Positions 61,069-64,000 of a stretch of DNA of 64,000 nucleotides are shown here, in pieces. Position numbers and translations under genes: made by a program. The notes below the pieces were generated by a model, which saw only the letters and a list, made by a program, of their open reading frames with translations, made no database searches and was not told the DNA's origin. Each line of letters starts with the position of its first letter. Position 1 is the first letter of the stretch. Where the stretch lies: assembly GCA_007644065.1 (NCBI GenBank), contig VJWN01000004.1:1178001-1242000 (forward strand), given 5' to 3'. Origin of the DNA: Margaritispora aquatica. Taxonomy: Eukaryota; Ascomycota; Leotiomycetes; Helotiales; Discinellaceae.

Positions 61069-62088
61069 ACCGATACGCAAGATGTTCTGAGATAGTGGGT
61101 AACTTCATAAGTTGCCACATCTCCCGGGCAGACGCTGGAGGTAGAAAATAGGACCCCTGGTGATTTCTCTTCTTAGACAAATCCATCCTTTGTCTATTAA
61201 TAATATATATCTGATATAACCTCCAATTATTAATAGTTGCTGGGGTAACATATAGTTTCATAGTAGTTTTTCCAGTTCTCTGTCTTTCCTGCGTTCCCAA
61301 AGCCCAAGGTCCTTTGAGTCCATGGAAATTAAGAGCACATTTAAATTACTAGGATTTAAGACTTTATTAACTAGTATATTACCTACAGGCTGAAGTAAAT
61401 ATCAAAGTATAAGGTCTAGTAACGTAGAAACCATTTCTCGATTTCTAAGATTTCTGAAATAGGCTGTTGTAGTCCGTTACAAGCTTATGATTCTGTTTCT
61501 TTTGAATGATGATTTGATGTCAGAATGCCGTAGATTATAGAAGTAGCCCAATTCTCCTCAGTCTATGGTCGTATATGAAAGCATCAACGAAATTAGGATT
61601 CATATACCGTCAAATTGAGCCAGATCATGTGATCTAACATTACCCGATATTTACCTAGCTAATATTATCAGACTGATACTAAAAACGAAACTTGAGAGAA
61701 TCCATGACGATATCAAGGGAATGTGTGAATTAAATTGGCACTATGAAAGAATTTTGACCGGTTGAACGACAAGGAGTCACAATATCATCACGTGCAGTGG
61801 ACAAACTTTCTGGTGACCTACAGATCTCACCAGAGGCCTCAACGCATCATAGCAATTGAGAATATCTATAATGAGACCAGAAAATGGCACACAAAGGTTT
61901 GTATATTGCATATAGTTGCTTTGGCTTTGGCTTGCGCGTTGGCTTTTGTTTTTGTCGCTTTCGGAAATGGAACCTCAACATATCGATGCTCCTCGGCAAA
62001 TATCAGAACCCAAACCGCCCCGTCAAAAAGACAGCACATCGACTGGCGCTATGGCAATCGCTGTTCCAGGAAGTGGCTTGACACTCAC
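61069..62088. other. AT-rich intergenic region with a 5S fragment
   Basis: 3' flank of the HET gene, then low-complexity AT-rich DNA with the 5S fragment at 61546-61576. A 141-codon plus-strand frame (61762-62187) overlaps the permease end and is not supported. Confidence 0.5.
61546..61576 (-). pseudogene. Truncated 5S rRNA fragment (5' 31 nt, one mismatch)
   Basis: The minus strand matches the first 31 nt of the 5S gene except C to T at position 2 (ATATACGACC). It breaks at nearly the same 5S position as the copy at 57564-57592. Confidence 0.83.
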
Positions 62089-63947
62089 TTACTTACGCCT
62101 CATCACCGTTCTACTAAAGAACTTACGCACCGAAAACAACGGCGCATCGTCGATACATTCCTCCTCATGTCTCAGGATCGCAGGTAAATCCCACACTAAA
62201 TCGCACACCTCAGGTTTCACAACTTTCGTGCGCTTGAACAACTTCCACGCGAAGAAGTTGATGGGCGCAAGAACCAGCATGGTGTAGTAGCTGAACCAAG
62301 ATCCAGTGTCCCACCCTCCTGGTCGGTAGACAGAGTAGCCGTAGCAGCAAACCACTAAGGAAAGCGCTGCGCAGGCGATGTAAGCGCCGTATGGCTGGAA
62401 CCAACCTCTATAGGGAAGCGTGCGTCGATCAAGGCCTTGAGCTTTGCAGGCCCGGTAGAAAAAGATGTATGTTATTGTCATTACGATGAAGTTGATCAGT
62501 CCACCAGCCGTAACAAGATTGATGAGCCTGGAATTTGTTAGCCGAAATTTTTGTGCGGCAATAGACAATTGGCTTACCATGTCAATACTATAGCAGAGTT
62601 ACTAGAAACCTGGAGGAGGGATATGAATGGGAAGATCATGGTAATAGCAAAGCAGTAGATGGGAACTCCACTCTTGGTCGTTTTTCGTAGCAAATGGTGA
62701 GCATGGCCATCCACTGCCAAACCATGCAGCGTTCTAGTTGCGCAGTAGACGTAGGTATTTCCGGCCGAGAAGATGCTTGTAACTAATAGAGCATTGACCA
62801 GATGCGGAAGGCCAGAAACACCCAAATTTTGCATCGCAATGACATATGGACTTGCTGCTCCTGTACCGGCGCCGCCACCACCAGTAAGAATCCGGTTCAA
62901 AGTTGGGTCATTGGGAGGGAGAATTATTCCCACAAAAAATGCAGATCCAATGAAGAAAAGCGCGAAGCGAATATATACAGTCTTGAACGCTTTTTTGAGC
63001 ACTGGACGAGGATTGCGAACTTCTCCAGCTACCATCGCGATGTACTATGGTTTGTGGTTAGTGACAATCCTCGAACGAACACGTTTTCTCGCTTCAAGGA
63101 TATATGTCTAACGGAGGGGAAACACTTACCTCAGGACCAACGATAGTAAATGCTCCTTGCCAAAGAGCAGCTAGGAAACCTTCAAATCGTCCAAGACTGC
63201 CAGTGGACAGGTACTCAAGAAATGGTTCCTAAACAGGGTCAGCTCACTTCCGTGGATTGTATTCACAATTTCGAGATTTGACTTACTGGGGAGTTCCAGT
63301 GGCGGAATCCATCTGTATCATCAAAATTCGAGTCAGTTACCCATCCTACATAATTCGAGAAATAAGGGTAAGATTAAGGAGAGAGCCTAAAGTGGCACCT
63401 CAAGGGAGTTGCTCCAGCGATTGAGCTAAAATGGACCGAGAATCATAAAAACTTACAGGCATCATTCTGTGGATTGCCACCGCACATGCTCACAAGAGTG
63501 AAGGAAAATACAATTCCCACCAACATCACCTTGCCACCACTTAACCAGAACTCTGCCTCGCCATAAACTCTTACAGCGAGAATATTGAGGAGCCTGTTGG
63601 TTTGTTAGAAACGGTGCCAATACCCCAGCAAGCGAAAAATCGAGGTCACAACATACCCATATAACACAATACAACCAATGCAGACAGCAACAACGGGAAT
63701 GTCGTCTCTCCAGAAAGTCAACACAAGATTTAACGCTGTAATCTCGAATGGTACCAAAATGGCCTCGTAGAAGTAGAAGTTCCAGCCAGCCATGAATCCA
63801 AAGGCGTCATCTACCCAATGCGAGGCATGTCGAATGAAACTTGCGCTCACAGGCATGTAAGTCGCACATTCTGCAACGCAGTTGTTGACGAGGCCGATAA
63901 CACATGAATATAAAATCCATGAAACCAATAACGACCCAGGCCCAGCG
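62089..63947 (-). CDS. Amino acid permease, YAT family, dicarboxylic amino acid permease (DIP5)-like, 3' part
   Basis: The start is outside the window: an acceptor (AAATAG, 63948-63950) precedes the first visible exon. Exons join through GTAAGT/GTATGT introns. The reading covers SLLVSWILYSCVIGLVNNCV, YMPVSASFIRHASHWVDDAF, FEGFLAALWQGAFTIVGPE, then VAGEVRNPRPVLKKAFKTVY, the permease signature loop of fungal amino acid permeases. It continues through TSIFSAGNTYVYCATRTLHG and GVPIYCFAITMIFP, and ends PLFSVRKFFSRTVMRRK. At least eight membrane helices are seen. It imports amino acids by proton symport; resemblance to DIP5 suggests acidic substrates, which is inference. Confidence 0.88.
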
Positions 63948-64000
63948 CTATTTCAAATTAGTTTACTGGTCACAAAAACTTCAAGAGTGCATGTCGCATT

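Noticed and set aside
61762..62187. 141-codon plus-strand frame with a hydrophobic segment
   Set aside because: Overlaps the 3' coding end of the permease on the other strand and lacks any family signature.

Overview
The window is nuclear DNA of a filamentous ascomycete (Pezizomycotina), most likely a leotiomycete. Genes are intron-rich, with short 45-70 nt GT-AG introns and CTAAC-like branch points. Dispersed 5S rRNA, an AA9 polysaccharide monooxygenase, a NIMA kinase, a Pth11/rhodopsin-type membrane protein, a HET protein and small leotiomycete-like Cys-rich proteins all fit. The species placement is inference from family content, not a database result.

Layout. 0-8.4 kb: 3' end of a GH3 beta-glucosidase, two small CxxC-CxxC proteins, an AA9 LPMO and a DUF3237 protein. 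8.7 kb: a tRNA-Lys(UUU) gene interrupted in the T arm by what looks like a spliceosomal intron. 10.9-16.6 kb: a glutathionyl-hydroquinone reductase/GST, two unrecognised multi-exon genes and a GIY-YIG-domain protein. 19.7-21.9 kb: TEF1. 25.7-41.8 kb is a housekeeping block: methionine-permease-like transporter, ankyrin/BTB protein, NIMA kinase, a small Lys-rich protein, Rab escort protein MRS6 and EME1. 43.3-46.7 kb: an isochorismatase-like hydrolase and a rhodopsin-like membrane protein. 47.8 kb: an intact 5S rRNA gene.

The accessory part is 48.5-61.1 kb. It holds four paralogous AIG1/GIMAP-like GTPases arranged as two divergent pairs (<- -> <- ->). A retroelement-like relic with a (TAC)n tail, a 20-nt poly-C run, two truncated 5S fragments and a HET-domain gene complete the region. 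Three of the four GTPases end in a CaaX prenylation box (CTVM, CVMM, CMVM) behind quite different tails (a hydrophobic segment, a Cys-rich module, a plain coiled coil). In one of them the CaaX box exists only if the last intron is spliced. The window closes with the 3' part of a DIP5-like amino acid permease.

The two observations I rate highest are the mRNA-type intron in the tRNA-Lys gene and the prenylated GTPase cluster beside a HET gene, a possible membrane-associated recognition or cell-death module. Exon models were built by eye. For most genes the exon lengths sum to a whole number of codons, which supports them; uncertain starts and ends are stated.
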